Shown here: one piece after another, positions 46,601-52,204 of the stretch
Position numbering within the stretch: the stretch's first letter is position 1
Layout: every line of letters starts with the position of its first letter
NCBI GenBank assembly: GCA_032622095.1
Contig: CP136064.1
Span: 128,887,605 to 128,951,604, forward strand
Direction of reading: 5' to 3'
DNA: 64,000 bases
Source of the DNA: Siphonodentalium dalli
Taxonomy: Eukaryota; Mollusca; Scaphopoda; Gadilida; Siphonodentaliidae
The notes under the pieces: model-generated
What the model was told of the DNA's origin: nothing
The model's input: only the letters and a program-made list of their open reading frames with translations
The model's database searches: none
Made by a program: the position numbers and the translations under genes

Positions 46601-48165
46601 ATCCAGATTGTCTCACAAATGGACTCGTCGTCGTCAATTCTGCGAAAAGGTTTCTGGATCGTCAGATATACAAATAGCTATGCGCAATAATTATCTGTCG
46701 TCATTCATCATGCGAAAGGTGTTTAGTATCGTGAAGGAATACTACTTACATGTATGCCCGTTGTTTTTCAGAGTCATGTTGGCAGTAGCTTCGTCGTCCC
46801 AGTTTTTAAATTGGAAGTTGCCTAAATCTGCTGCATATGTGACTTCATCGGAAACAATATTGATTGGTGATTGTTTCTGGCCAGCGCACTGGTCGAAGTT
46901 TTCTTCCCAATGCAGTGGGCCTGAAATAGGGGCAATAACTATATACAGGAACGTTGAGCGTGTGCAATATCTGTCTTCTAACATATTTCATAAATGATAC
47001 AATATGAGCGATGGTAAGCGATGGTATATATATAGAGGATCTACAACGAGTCCCCAGTTTATAGCGGAATTTACAAAACGAGTCCAGTAAATTAGGTATG
47101 GAACGAGCCTTCGGCGAGGTCCAGACCTAATTTACTGGACGAGTTTTGTAAATTCCACTATAAACTGGGGACGAGTTCTATATTATATTTATTACATGAT
47201 CCAAAACATCGGCAAAACATACTTAAATTGACAAATGGGACGCGAAACTAATACAGTCTTCTATAAGGCATGCGATGATGTTCAAGTAACTATGCGTAGT
47301 TTGCCCGCGTAAAGAAATAGTCCCAGATAAAAAAAGACTGACGTATTTAATGGCATATATTTAATGACTTAATGACATAACTTTTCAAACTCTTCATTCA
47401 TTATAGTTTGTTGGAAAAATATTGGAAGCCATAGCATTTTGAGACGTAGCGTACGGAATGTAAACAGACGACAAACCGGAAGTCAAAGGTTACCTGACAC
47501 TATTTCCTGTTATCAAACGAACGTTTAATATCACAATTTATAGAATGGGTTTATTGAATGAAAAAAGGGTAGGATCATGTAATAAATAAAAATATATTAT
47601 ACAATAACTGAAACAGACTTCACGCACATTTTGATCGTTTAAATATTTTGATTTAAAACAAAAAAATTTCACATAACAATTTCTTGACGAGATTTATAGA
47701 CTATACAGCTTTGTACTCTGTTAATAAAATGTAAGTCAATTTATAGTATATAACGTGGGGGCAACTGGGCTATATTTAACAAAATTAGCATTTATTATTT
47801 GTGTGTACAATGAGGGCAGTATTTATGTTCTGTCTTTTTCAGTTGCACGTCAACTAAATTTTGCTTCTGATTCAAAAGCAAAATTTAGTAGAAGTGAGTA
47901 TTTATCTTCTGTATTTTCAGTTGCATATCTACTAAATTTAGTAGAAGTGCAACTGAAAAATACAAAAAATAAATAATGCCCTAATTGTACACACATCTAA
48001 TAAATGCCTGTATCTGCTTCTGAATCTAATCCGGGTGCATGTACATGTTGTATACGTGCTATCATATACTGTAATAAACAACATCGTTGTGTGTCAACTG
48101 TGAGATAAAATGGAAAGTTGAAAAAACAGCCCTACCTGACACCCCTTCAGCATAGCTCCAGTGAT
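9929..48165 (-). CDS. Alpha-carbonic anhydrase, extracellular membrane-anchored type (7 exons in window, 5' end missing)
   Basis: The product would catalyse reversible CO2 hydration at a zinc site. Seven minus-strand exons of 30, 171, 149, 93, 67, 158 and 273 bases join with consistent phases (1,1,0,0,1,0) and GT-AG borders to give about 312 codons. Exon sizes 30, 93, 67 and 158 match the usual animal alpha-CA pattern. Conserved features in order: WSY, GPLHW, QSPINI, proton-shuttle His in NNGHT, zinc ligands in QFHFHWG, Glu in SEHTV, third zinc His in LHIVHY, GLAVLG, YRYDGSLTTPGC, and NFRP near the end. One Cys precedes QSPINI and one follows TTPG, the pair that forms a disulphide in secreted and transmembrane CAs. 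NMT and NKT are possible N-glycosylation sites. The tail ends in a hydrophobic stretch suited to a GPI signal or membrane anchor. The signal-peptide exon was not found. The second Pro of the family's TTPP motif is Gly here. Confidence 0.93.
10386..11047. mobile_element. TIR element (~660 bp) with GCTGCTTTCA-type ends
   Basis: Left end GCTGCTTTCATACACCTGCG and right end, inverted, GCTGCTTTCACAGACCTGTG share about 26 of 33 positions. No ORF of note. It lies in the last carbonic anhydrase intron. The same end sequence closes the minisatellite at 24160. Confidence 0.65.
11048..12003. other. Intron sequence, nothing recognised
   Basis: AT-rich DNA inside the last carbonic anhydrase intron with no coding or clear repeat signal. 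Confidence 0.45.
12004..12225 (+). repeat. Dispersed repeat, copy 1 (G-run then GCAGGAAGGTATGCCG)
   Basis: A G-run, TTGCAGGAAGGTATGCCG, GCATCTGGCA, CACCCACCCCC, then TCAGAAGCTGTTTTAATTGA. The same order occurs at 24815-25070. A short inverted relative lies at 46500-46577. Confidence 0.8.
12673..13375. mobile_element. Long-armed fold-back element (~703 bp)
   Basis: The two halves are diverged inverted copies meeting near 13020. The ends are ATTAAAGACGTATTGTGGAC on the left and, inverted, ATTAAAGGCATATTATGGAC on the right, both followed by TTGTTCGGG. Further matches include AATCGACCATA, TCTCGATTCGGGA and AGCAAGATTATTCT. No ORF. Immediately to the right, 13381-13402 repeats a segment found near its centre (GAGTGTTTCACAT and CTTTAA). 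Confidence 0.8.
13983..14140 (-). CDS. Carbonic anhydrase exon 'F' (158 bp), active-site Thr loop
   Basis: Acceptor CTTCAACCAG, donor GTCAGT. It encodes NKTDIPSIQLV, then YRYDGSLTTPGCFESVIW and VFHDTIPISRHQ. The catalytic Thr (Thr199 equivalent) is present. The Pro that follows it in most family members (TTPP) is replaced by Gly. The second disulphide Cys is next to it. Confidence 0.95.
14475..14541 (-). CDS. Carbonic anhydrase exon 'E' (67 bp)
   Basis: Acceptor TGTTTCAG, donor GTATGA. It encodes ISEEDNPRYAPLLEHIHEAA and FK plus a split Gly codon. Size and phase fit the gap between exons D and F. Confidence 0.92.
15018..15255 (+). repeat. Pair of ~60-bp direct repeats
   Basis: 15025-15075 and 15199-15248 share TTCTTGTTGG, then TACAGTTG and GATCAAAATTTAACACT, then CCCTATGGAGA. 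No coding potential. Located in the intron between exons E and D. Confidence 0.7.
15256..17177. other. Intron sequence with minor internal duplication
   Basis: TCTTATAATGACCAGTGGCC near 16039 and TCTTATAATGATCAATGGCC near 16364 mark two diverged direct copies of a ~330-bp unit. The 101-aa ORF at 15598-15903 has no domain I recognise and is probably chance. Confidence 0.4.
17178..18514. mobile_element. TIR transposon (~1.34 kb) with subterminal CGTGGCCACG palindromes
   Basis: The ends are TTTAGGACATGGGAAT and its inverse, followed on both sides by ATTTCGTGGCCACGAAAT-type palindromic repeats (three or four on the left, two on the right). The inside includes a 135-aa ORF (17395-17802) with no transposase motif and repeated ~150-bp units around 17640, 17815 and 18170. 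17324-17460 looks like an inverted LINE 3' tail, with an AATAAA complement and a TATCC-type end. No convincing target duplication. Probably non-autonomous. Confidence 0.75.
18515..22534. other. Intron sequence with small repeats, no gene
   Basis: Three diverged copies of a segment with CTAAAATGTCAGACTGGAAA-like text occur near 19095, 19270 and 19810. The first two are preceded by AACGCTCTTTAAATT (19055, 19225). ATATTGCGATATT-type motifs with GCGCGC recur at 20860-21210. Short ORFs, including 20624-20998 and 21590-21925, show no recognisable domain. Confidence 0.4.
22535..22822. repeat. Fold-back element built of GTGCTGAAGGGTACACATG units
   Basis: Two units face right at 22547-22592 and two or three inverted units lie at 22735-22820, around a ~140-base centre. 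Consistent with a small MITE. Confidence 0.75.
23182..23274 (-). CDS. Carbonic anhydrase exon 'D' (93 bp), third zinc ligand
   Basis: Acceptor ATTTACAG, donor GTAAGT. It starts LHIVHYSERF, where the first His is the third zinc ligand, and continues to NGLAVLGIFFH. 93 bp and phase 0 at both ends are the family norm. Confidence 0.95.
23427..23620 (+). pseudogene. Reverse transcriptase remnant (YADD region)
   Basis: One frame reads PFVYADDVCFG around 23429-23460, then a frameshift gives LVSENEE and then VESWCRKW...VNMSKSKVMHF, the block that normally follows YADD in LINE reverse transcriptases. Only this piece of the palm domain survives, with a frameshift. It sits in the carbonic anhydrase intron just upstream (transcript sense) of exon D, in the opposite orientation. 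Confidence 0.7.
23836..24160 (+). repeat. 53-bp minisatellite, about 6 copies
   Basis: GGTGTACGCGCCGTATGTAA recurs every 53 bases from 23841 to 24106. Each unit also has the palindromic block ACGCATGCGTTAACGCATG. The last unit ends GTGAAAGCAGCTTTAAT, matching the end of the TIR element at 10386-11047, so the array may derive from that family. It lies between exons D and C. Confidence 0.93.
24275..24423 (-). CDS. Carbonic anhydrase exon 'C' (149 bp), zinc ligands 1 and 2
   Basis: Acceptor TATTTCCAG, donor GTGAGA. It encodes LQVDIIEGSQYIHGAG, then QFHFHWG with two zinc-binding His, then SEHTVNGQAYPME. The split Leu codon with exon B reads correctly (T|TG), although the intron between them is 22.3 kb. 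Confidence 0.95.
24482..24516. repeat. Short perfect hairpin
   Basis: CTAAAATCAAGTGGT and its complement flank a 7-base loop about 60 bases upstream (transcript sense) of exon C. Probably part of a small fold-back repeat. Confidence 0.75.
24815..25330 (+). repeat. Dispersed repeat, copy 2
   Basis: 24815-25070 matches 12004-12225 in order and sense. 25087-25235 matches 45415-45560 (CTTAGGTCATTGT, TCTGTCAACCAGCCCATTAT, GTTAGTCTACT). Older interspersed repeat with no ORF. Confidence 0.8.
25612..25682. repeat. (TA)n microsatellite, ~70 bp
   Basis: Uninterrupted TA dinucleotides directly before a GACTAGCAGGTTAGCCCGCC repeat end. Confidence 0.97.
25681..27212 (+). repeat. Two tandem copies of a dispersed element starting TAGACTAGCAGGTTAGCCCG
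   Basis: Starts at 25681 and 26494. Each contains ACTGGCGGCA, CAGAAACATGACA and, later, TAAAGAGCGTT-type motifs and a (CA)n end. An inverted copy lies at about 49257-50310. Short ORFs here are not conserved coding sequence. Confidence 0.8.
27213..27990 (-). mobile_element. LINE 3' end: C-terminal domain with CCHC finger, 3' UTR and (ATCT)n tail
   Basis: The 186-aa ORF at 27413-27973 carries CKQCHTGVVEDEEHFIIHC, the Cys/His finger that closes many LINE ORF2 proteins after the reverse transcriptase, preceded by a basic region. The 3' UTR has AATAAA and ends in tandem TCTA repeats at about 27221-27238, a typical LINE tail. The 5' side is truncated near 27990, where TTAAAGTGATGTGAAAC begins. The RT at 43923-45143 lacks exactly this C-terminal part and may be from a related family. 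Confidence 0.85.
27991..28800. other. Intron sequence, nothing recognised
   Basis: No gene. TTAAAGTGATGTGAAAC at 27987-28003 also occurs at 38472-38488 and, inverted and diverged, at about 13017-13035 and 13388-13405, marking the edge of another dispersed repeat. Confidence 0.4.
28830..30055. repeat. Scattered array of GCGCTTAAGCGCAAAT-type palindromic motifs
   Basis: More than a dozen versions of (A/C)GCTTAAGCGCAAAT or its half sites appear, for example near 28850, 29060, 29088, 29295, 29333, 29378, 29418, 29980, 30000 and 30045. They interrupt otherwise plain AT-rich DNA and surround the duplication at 29560-29935. Confidence 0.75.
29560..29935 (+). repeat. Two ~190-bp direct repeats
   Basis: Copies at about 29560-29725 and 29760-29925 share TCTAGTATATTTTAT, ACCATTTCCATGG, GGGTTACTGGG and CTTCCCTCATATGGTG. 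The second has a G-run. Confidence 0.88.
30077..30866 (+). repeat. 205-bp satellite, four copies, rich in perfect palindromes
   Basis: Copies start at 30077, 30282, 30487 and 30676 (the third lacks about 16 bases). Each unit has GCCCGATCGGGC, one or two ACCGATCGGT-type sites, AGTAGGCCTACT and TATAGCGCG(C/T)ATA. The copies are near identical, which suggests recent expansion. Confidence 0.95.
30867..31413. other. AT-rich spacer before the 12.2-kb element
   Basis: No gene recognised. GAAAGACAATTTTGAACCTAA is partly repeated. TAGGC at 31414-31418 is the left copy of the element's target duplication. Confidence 0.5.
31419..31950 (+). repeat. Left TIR of the 12.2-kb element
   Basis: About 220 bases of 20-23-bp units (ACGAGTTTTGTAGTAA core), a ~100-base unique link containing GGCGGGTTTGGACTTAATA, then the first ~150-bp satellite units. 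Confidence 0.9.
31731..33947 (+). repeat. ~150-bp satellite, about 15 units with higher-order pattern
   Basis: TGACGTTAATGACGTTGTAG starts each unit, with TAGCTCAA at roughly 31747, 32046, 32349, 32593, 32890, 33042, 33336, 33488 and others between. At least three unit types alternate: CTCCTCCGCAGTTTATCGGC, CTGCTGTGCCGTTTTTCGGC and CTCATCCGTCGTTTCTCGAC. They give a ~447-bp higher-order repeat between 32592 and 33487. The units begin inside the TIR. Confidence 0.92.
33948..34637 (+). repeat. 21-23-bp satellite array (GACGAGTTTTGTAGTAA core), first block
   Basis: About 30 units with spacers of AAAAT(C/T), CAATT or CAT. The ORFs read across it on both strands, rich in Leu-Leu-Gln-Asn-Ser or Tyr-Tyr-Lys-Thr-Arg, come from the repeat and are not evidence of protein. 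Confidence 0.95.
35208..35875 (+). repeat. 21-23-bp satellite array, second block
   Basis: Copy of 33948-34637 inside the 1260-bp duplication, with one unit deleted around 35705. Confidence 0.95.
36100..37130 (+). repeat. Old diverged tandem units with GCGAATGGGCGAT
   Basis: About five degenerate copies (GTTAAGGGCAC..., then CGCGAATGGGCGAT) near 36170, 36452, 36612, 36822 and 37083, spaced roughly 160-280 bases. No coding potential. Confidence 0.6.
37131..37890. other. Interior of the 12.2-kb element, nothing recognised
   Basis: Unique-looking AT-rich DNA with (TATA)-rich stretches at 37670-37800 and no supported gene. Confidence 0.4.
37900..38446 (+). repeat. ~60-70-bp tandem repeat, about eight diverged units
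   Basis: Units carry TATATGAATTACTATAAATC, AGAGACTA(C/T)CACCCCTA, CCCCTTATAATAAGGAAT and CCGGTATA. It ends at ACTAGCAGGGTTACCCGGCG (38441), another repeat edge. Confidence 0.85.
38866..39120 (+). CDS. Unrecognised ORF fragment, 84 aa
   Basis: Part of the ORF reads like real protein: QRDFELFMLGDASVLKYE, then NPLYRADIHLSEDPEKSC. Composition differs from the surrounding satellites. I cannot assign a family. It may be a captured exon or transposon ORF remnant inside the 12.2-kb element. The N-terminal part may be non-coding, because a splice-acceptor-like TTTTCAG lies at about 38907-38913. Confidence 0.3.
   Translation: MLLCSGAIYILANHFQFKRNDVMHLYSSYMCPTQRDFELFMLGDASVLKYERNPLYRADIHLSEDPEKSCATDCVFHYLRSNHI
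39121..41340. other. Interior of the 12.2-kb element with weak internal duplication
   Basis: 39437-39490 and 40643-40697 share GTTCAAGTGACTTAAT and GTCGAGATTGTGAAATT. 39495-39560 resembles 39790-39850. A C-run lies at 39862-39876. GGCGGCCATGTTGGACGCCA at 40141-40160 recalls the copies near 59085. No gene supported. Confidence 0.45.
41344..41950 (+). repeat. Four ~140-bp tandem units carrying TCAAGGTCA sites
   Basis: Each unit has GATTTGACCTTT...GAAGGTCAAGGTCA, GATTTGACCCGTCCAAAACA, AAGTACCC(A/C)TAGGTATCAAA and TTTCGCCGAAATCCGTCC. It starts with GCCCGACTTCGTCCGGGGTG, the inverse of the ends at 49235, 51023 and 51763, so it is an inverted member of that family. Confidence 0.88.
42389..43100 (+). 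repeat. Two diverged direct copies (~480-bp spacing) with CCTTCGGAATA motifs
   Basis: 42389-42480 and 42868-42955 share ACATTAAA(T)CTCAAGAAAACCC and GCGAAAACAAAACAAAAT. 42490-42545 and 43020-43100 share AATACTTTAGAATATAGAAT and ACAAAAACCTTCGGAATA. Between them CCTTCGGAATAG recurs every ~20 bases. Confidence 0.85.
43103..43636 (-). repeat. Right TIR of the 12.2-kb element
   Basis: Inverse of 31419-31950, ending CTACATAACTCGGCGTAACA, followed at once by TAGGC (43637-43641). Confidence 0.9.
43645..45180 (-). mobile_element. 5'- and C-terminally truncated LINE carrying a reverse transcriptase ORF
   Basis: It spans the RT ORF and about 280 bases of downstream sequence that ends in an A-rich stretch (T-rich on plus at 43646-43665). 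The 5' junction is at about 45160-45180, where TATACGAAGTCTCAAAATAT, a dispersed-repeat edge also seen inverted near 49240, replaces coding sequence. No endonuclease domain remains. Confidence 0.75.
43923..45143 (-). CDS. LINE reverse transcriptase, 406-aa open frame
   Basis: Motif A FVDFNKAFD (61-69), motif B QGNNLSP (123-129) and motif C YADD (163-166) are all present, followed by the thumb/connection region (LTYASETWG and LGRFPIRLDILRDMVKFW). Both catalytic Asp of YADD are intact and there is no stop across 406 codons, so it is a young insertion. It lacks the N-terminal endonuclease and the C-terminal CCHC finger domain seen in the fragment at 27413. The Met at 45143 is internal to the original ORF2. 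It lies antisense-neutral (same strand) within the carbonic anhydrase intron. Confidence 0.9.
   Translation of the reverse strand: MGKIYADILLNRLTSFFQHKGIPSKFQAGFRKDHTTSDNTLVLRTLINKSILKRKKLYTCFVDFNKAFDRVWREGLLYKLIKLGVGGTVYTTVKKIITEYTTSVQCGINSLTDKFQGAVGLMQGNNLSPLFFNIFIDEIASILLESKSDAPNVFGEEVPCLMYADDLVLISESPGGLQTMLNSLHKYCREWQITLNSSKTKTLVFHAGGQHISKPTFTFGNQSLESTQSYTYLGIKFFASGKMTHAILDLKNRASRALFKLRSSLDHDLPVEVSTKLFDTCVKPILTYASETWGDETVNRQSNEIEKFHLNYAKNLLGISKTATNVAALAELGRFPIRLDILRDMVKFWLRLENMDTNRLPAKCLAEMKTWTNCTWLKVISFTPGGHIFDVRQNCARYTTRKVIKN
45190..45770 (+). repeat. Two ~210-bp direct repeats
   Basis: 45190-45390 and 45558-45770 share GACATGCAAATA, TTGATTGGCTTGA, GATAGTCACATTA and TTTTCCATGCACACAATGAT. 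45415-45560 between them matches 25087-25235. Confidence 0.85.
45763..46353. mobile_element. MITE-like element (~590 bp) with GTTTACATTGCTGTA ends
   Basis: Left end TAGGGAATGTTTACATTGCT, right end (inverted) TAAGGTACGTTTACATTGCT. Both ends are followed within 20 bases by a GTATACAG element. No ORF. Confidence 0.7.
46500..46577 (-). repeat. Short inverted relative of the 12004/24815 repeat
   Basis: Reverse complement reads a G-run, then GGGGTAGTCAAAAATTTGCAG and GAAGGTAAGCCGG. A C homopolymer lies at 46503-46517. Confidence 0.65.
46750..46920 (-). CDS. Carbonic anhydrase exon 'B' (171 bp)
   Basis: Acceptor CCCTATTTCAG, donor GTAAGT. It encodes from GPLHWEENFDQC through QSPINI and ends in NNGHT, which holds the family's proton-shuttle His (His64 in human CA II numbering). 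It contains the first of the two disulphide Cys and an NMT sequon. Confidence 0.93.
47046..47177. repeat. Fold-back with ~52-base arms
   Basis: 47046-47097 and 47125-47177 are inverted (ACGAGTCCCCAGTTTATAG, ACTGGACGAGTTTTGTAAAT) around a ~27-base loop that can itself pair (CCTTCGGCGAGG). In the intron between exons A and B. Confidence 0.88.
47770..47982. repeat. Nested fold-back
   Basis: Outer arms contain TTTTTCAGTTGCAC and its complement. Inside are a hairpin CTAAATTTTGCTT...AAGCAAAATTTAG and the palindrome CTACTAAATTTAGTAG. No coding potential. Confidence 0.7.
48136..48165 (-). CDS. Carbonic anhydrase exon 'A' (30 bp)
   Basis: Flanked by TTTCAG on the 5' side and GTAGGG on the 3' side. 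It encodes HWSYAEGVS plus a split Gly codon completed by the next exon. A 30-bp exon at this place is typical of membrane-bound animal CAs. The first codon is split with an unseen upstream exon. Confidence 0.85.
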
Positions 48166-48407
48166 CTGAAATGGAAATTTATTGTTTTAACACTTCCTAT
48201 ACTATATACCCATTGATGGGTAGTTCCCTTAGGTAATGTTCAGATGTTGAACTTATAATCTGAACATTTCCAATCAATAAATAGGATTTTTCGGCACGTT
48301 CTGTCATCTGTCATCTGCTTATATTTTCTGAGTATTTCACATTCTTTTATTAATATTTTCATTGAATAACAATTGAACATACGAACATCTATTATATATT
48401 TTGGAAG

Positions 48408-48411
<4 letters not shown>

Positions 48412-48495
<84 letters not shown>
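48412..48495. repeat. (TG)n microsatellite, ~84 bp
   Basis: Uninterrupted TG. The Cys-Val ORFs across it are artefacts. Confidence 0.97.
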
Positions 48496-48497
<2 letters not shown>

Positions 48498-49235
48498 TGT
48501 GTCTGTGTGTGTGTTCGCGATGAACTCGAAAACGGCCGACCCGATTTCGATGAAACTTCGTATGTGAGGGTACTATCGGTCGGGAAGTGGCATAGGCATA
48601 TTAATTTTCAGATCCGAGGTCAACTTTTCACGTGCCGAGGTCAAATCTGTTTTTACGCTGTGTTACGGGACTTTCATTTGAGTTCGGTGCTTACAAATCG
48701 ATTCGAAACAGCGCGAATAATAAAATGCCAGTCATAATAATGACACTGTGAGAATCGTTCGTGTTTCCTCTTTCCAATGAGATATAATGCGTATGTATCC
48801 GTTTTAGTTATCTGCCTCAATTATCAAGAAGAAGTGGTACTATCTTCCATCAGGATAAAAACAATGCGTAACTTCTATGACGCCGTTAGAGGTCATAACG
48901 TTAGATCACGTTAACGCTTAACCGGCCGATGCATTTGACTGTTTCAGACGTCTTGGCGATATCTCGGGCACGTTGAAACTTGATAATTAATGAGCGTGTG
49001 TATATGAGGCGCGTTTATATACTTGAGTGGAAATCAAATCGGGTTAAACTGGCGGATTTTTACGGACGAAATTTGTTGCATAGGGTATCTCGGTATCCGC
49101 TGGGCCGATTTCCCGGTATCCGCTGGGCCGATTTCCACCATTTTTGGGGTTTTGGTGTTTGACCCCACCTGACCTTGACCTTCAAAATGGTCAATTCAAG
49201 GTCAAAGCACGGACGAAGTCGGGTCACCTTCTAGT
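48496..49235 (+). repeat. Dispersed element, copy 1 (GATTTCGATGAAACTTCGTATG ... CGGGTCACCTTCTAG)
   Basis: Begins after (TG)n with CGATGAACTCGAAAACGGCC and ends GGACGAAGTCGGGTCACCTT. It contains TGACCTTGACCTTC and TTCAAGGTCAAA near 49170-49205. Similar units follow at 50322-51023 and 51024-51763. Confidence 0.85.
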
Positions 49236-49256
49236 CTATACTATATATTTTGAGAC

Positions 49257-50310
49257 TTCGTATATATGTGTGTGTGTGTGTACTTCATAGAATCCAAAAC
49301 GCGTGTACAGATTGAGATCAAATTTCGTATGTAAGTGTAAAATCACACCGACACCGGCGTAGTCGTGTTTTCGAGAAGCTCTGATCACCCTTTATCCACT
49401 CCCAAATCACAGCAAAGGCACGGCGGGGGTTAATCAAGTGATTATTTAATGAGCGTTTGTTTTTGACGCATCTCTATAAAGAGCGTCTGTTTCCCATTCA
49501 ACGTTATTCGCATCTGCAGAGTTATACGGGAACGCAAACGTTATCGCTCGAAATTTATTTCCTGCGAGCACGGATGGCGCGCTTTGTTTTTACAGTATAT
49601 ACCTTTGGTATATACCGAAATCATCCCAGATAATCACGAATATAGCATCAGATTTCTCCCCAGATATACCGTTATAAAGCTACTGGAATCTGCCAATCTA
49701 CGGGAAATTCCAGGGAATGCCGATTGAGCTCAAACTTGCTACCTACGGGAAGTGTCATATATATGAGTGTGTCCTTTATAGACTCTAACCTATTGAGCTC
49801 AAACTTGCTAAATAAGAAATTAGCCCCCAAGCCGTAAATATCAACAACAACGATATTACTAAATACACGTTTTCGGCAATGTGAGAGTTTTCGGGGAGCC
49901 GTGATGCCAACAACAACGACCCGAAGACAGATTTCCCGACGGGAAGCGTTTGTTTTAAATTCAATGCAATGTTATCGTCGAGAGATTTCACGAAACAAAG
50001 AATGCGTTGTCTGTCGTTCCTAGGAAGGGGGGGGGGGGGATTTCTACGGGTAAATTTTTCCGCCAGAAACAAAAAAATTAATTAAAACAATTTACAATTT
50101 AATTAAAACAATTTAAAATTAAAAAAAATTAACAATAAAAAAACAATTCAGAAACAAAATATATTAAATTTAAAAAACATTAAATTCATATTCCAAAATA
50201 AAAAACAAAAATAAATAAAAACAAAATAATTACAAAAATGTCATGTTTCTGAAACAAAGCCATGGGACGAATGCCGCCAGTGGCGGGCTAACCTGCTAGT
50301 CTATTATATA
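49257..50310 (-). repeat. Inverted copy of the 25681-27212 element
   Basis: The (TG)n at 49268 is followed by the reverse of 27040-27215. The end at 50270-50305 is the reverse of TAGACTAGCAGGTTAGCCCG. 50080-50230 is A-rich low complexity. A G-run lies at 50027-50039. Confidence 0.85.
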
Positions 50311-50321
50311 TTTTGAAAGAT

Positions 50322-51023
50322 CTGTGTGTTTATCTGTCTGGGTGTGTGTGTGTGTAATCGACGAACTCAAAAACGACCGACCCGATTTCGATGAAACTTG
50401 GTACGTGGGGGTATTTTCTGCCGGGGGTTAACATAGGCCTATTGATTTTCAGATCCGAGGTCAACTTTTCACGTGCCGAGGTCAAATCTGTTTTTACGCC
50501 GTTTTGCGCTAATATATTTCAGTTCGGTGCTCACAAATCGATTCGATATAGCGCGAATAATAAATTGCCAGTCATATAATTTGCACTGTTAGAATCTGTG
50601 GCGCTTCATCTTTCCAATGATGTATCACACGCCTGTGTACGTTTAAAGTTTCTACCTTAATTATCGGGAAGAACGCAGGACCATGCTTCGCTCATCGAAA
50701 ATCATTGCGTAAATATATTACGCCATCAACATATCGTGACGTGATCGCGTTAACTCTTAACCGGCCGATGTCGCGTTAACTCATCACCGGCCGAGGTATC
50801 CGCAAATGACATTGGGCTATATATCTCGGAAACGGGTGGAGCTATCGACTAGAAATTTGGTATGTGAATGTATCTTGCCCGGATACGATTTTTATCGGGT
50901 CGCCGAGCCCGTGCGACGCCAGCTTAGCGCATGCGCAGACCAGATCTCGGAAACGGGTGGAGCAATCGACTTGAAATTTGGTTTTTGAATAGCCCGGACG
51001 AAGTCGGGTCACCTTCTAGTCTA
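50322..51023 (+). repeat. Dispersed element, copy 2
   Basis: Same start (TG)n, CGACGAACTCAAAAACGACC, GATTTCGATGAAACTTGGTA and same end GGACGAAGTCGGGTCACCTT. Contains GATCTCGGAAACGGGTGGAG twice (near 50825 and 50942). Confidence 0.85.
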
Positions 51024-51763
51024 TTATATATTTTGGAAGATCTGTGTGTGTGTTTGTGTGTTTATGTGTGTGTGTGTAATCGATGAACTCGAAAACGGCC
51101 CACCCGATTTCGATGAAACTTGGTATGTGGGGGTATTTTCGGCCGGGGACGAACATAGGCATATTAATTTGTCCGTGCGACGTCACCTTTACCTTGACAT
51201 CGGGTCATTTCAAGGTCAAACGCCCGAATATCACGGGATTTCGATGAAACTTGGTATGTGGGGCTACTTTCGGGCGGGGAGTGGCCTAAACCTATTAATT
51301 TGCCCGTGCGACGTGACCTTGACCTTGAAATCGGATCATTTCAAGGTCAAACGCCCGAATATCACGGGATTTCGATGAAACTTGGTATGTGTGGGGGTAC
51401 TTTCGTATGGGGAGTCTCATAAGCATATTCATTTGCCCGTGCGACGTGACCTTGACCTTGAAATCGGGTCAATTCAAGGTCAAATCGCCAATTTTGATGG
51501 GATTTCGACGAAATTTTATACATAGGGTTACTTTTGTCCATTGAGTGTTTTGGATGGGTCAAATCGTGACCCCGACCTTACCTTGACCTTCAAAATGATC
51601 AATTCAAGGTCAAATCGGGTAAAACCGGATGTATTTCGACGGGCACGTTTGTCGGGTACTTTTGTCGGGCAGTGTTTTGGACTGGTCAAATCGTGAACCC
51701 ACTTGACCTTCAAAATGGACAATTCAAGGTCAAAGCCCGGACGAAGTCGGGTCACCTTCTAGT
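51024..51763 (+). repeat. Dispersed element, copy 3, with internal GATGAAACTTGGTATGTGG units
   Basis: Four ~130-bp internal units (51110, 51240, 51370, 51500) carry TTTCGATGAAACTTGGTATG and the pair GTGACCTTGACCTTGAAATC / TTCAAGGTCAAA. It ends with the family end at 51738-51763. Confidence 0.88.
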
Positions 51764-52204
51764 AGTATATATATGCGAATACATTGTTACATCTAAACAA
51801 TGTATTAATAAACAGACACACTCATGTCGCTCTGTCTTTCACTCTCTACAGACATACCAGCTTCCATACATGACTTACATACAATCCGAACTGAGGCTAC
51901 ATTCACAACCAGGGGTACCCTGTCAGGGAAATACGCAGAAATTGACTTAAATGTCAATGATTTGCTAAATATGGAGTATAAACTACGGGTATGATTTCAG
52001 TCACTGCCGTCTACTATATATTGGGCAATTCCGAAGCTTGGAATTTATATGTGCTCATGGAATTTTAGAGATTTTAGGCATACACTGTAAAAACAATTTT
52101 AAGAGTCAACCGTGTAATCGGTATCTAAGATCATATGTTCTAATGCTAAAAGAATATACATTAAGAGTATCTGAGTATTTTATTTAGGGGGATTTTTTTG
52201 CCTG

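Noticed and set aside
48373-48737. Cys-Val repeat ORFs
   Set aside because: Read through a (TG)n microsatellite; no protein evidence.
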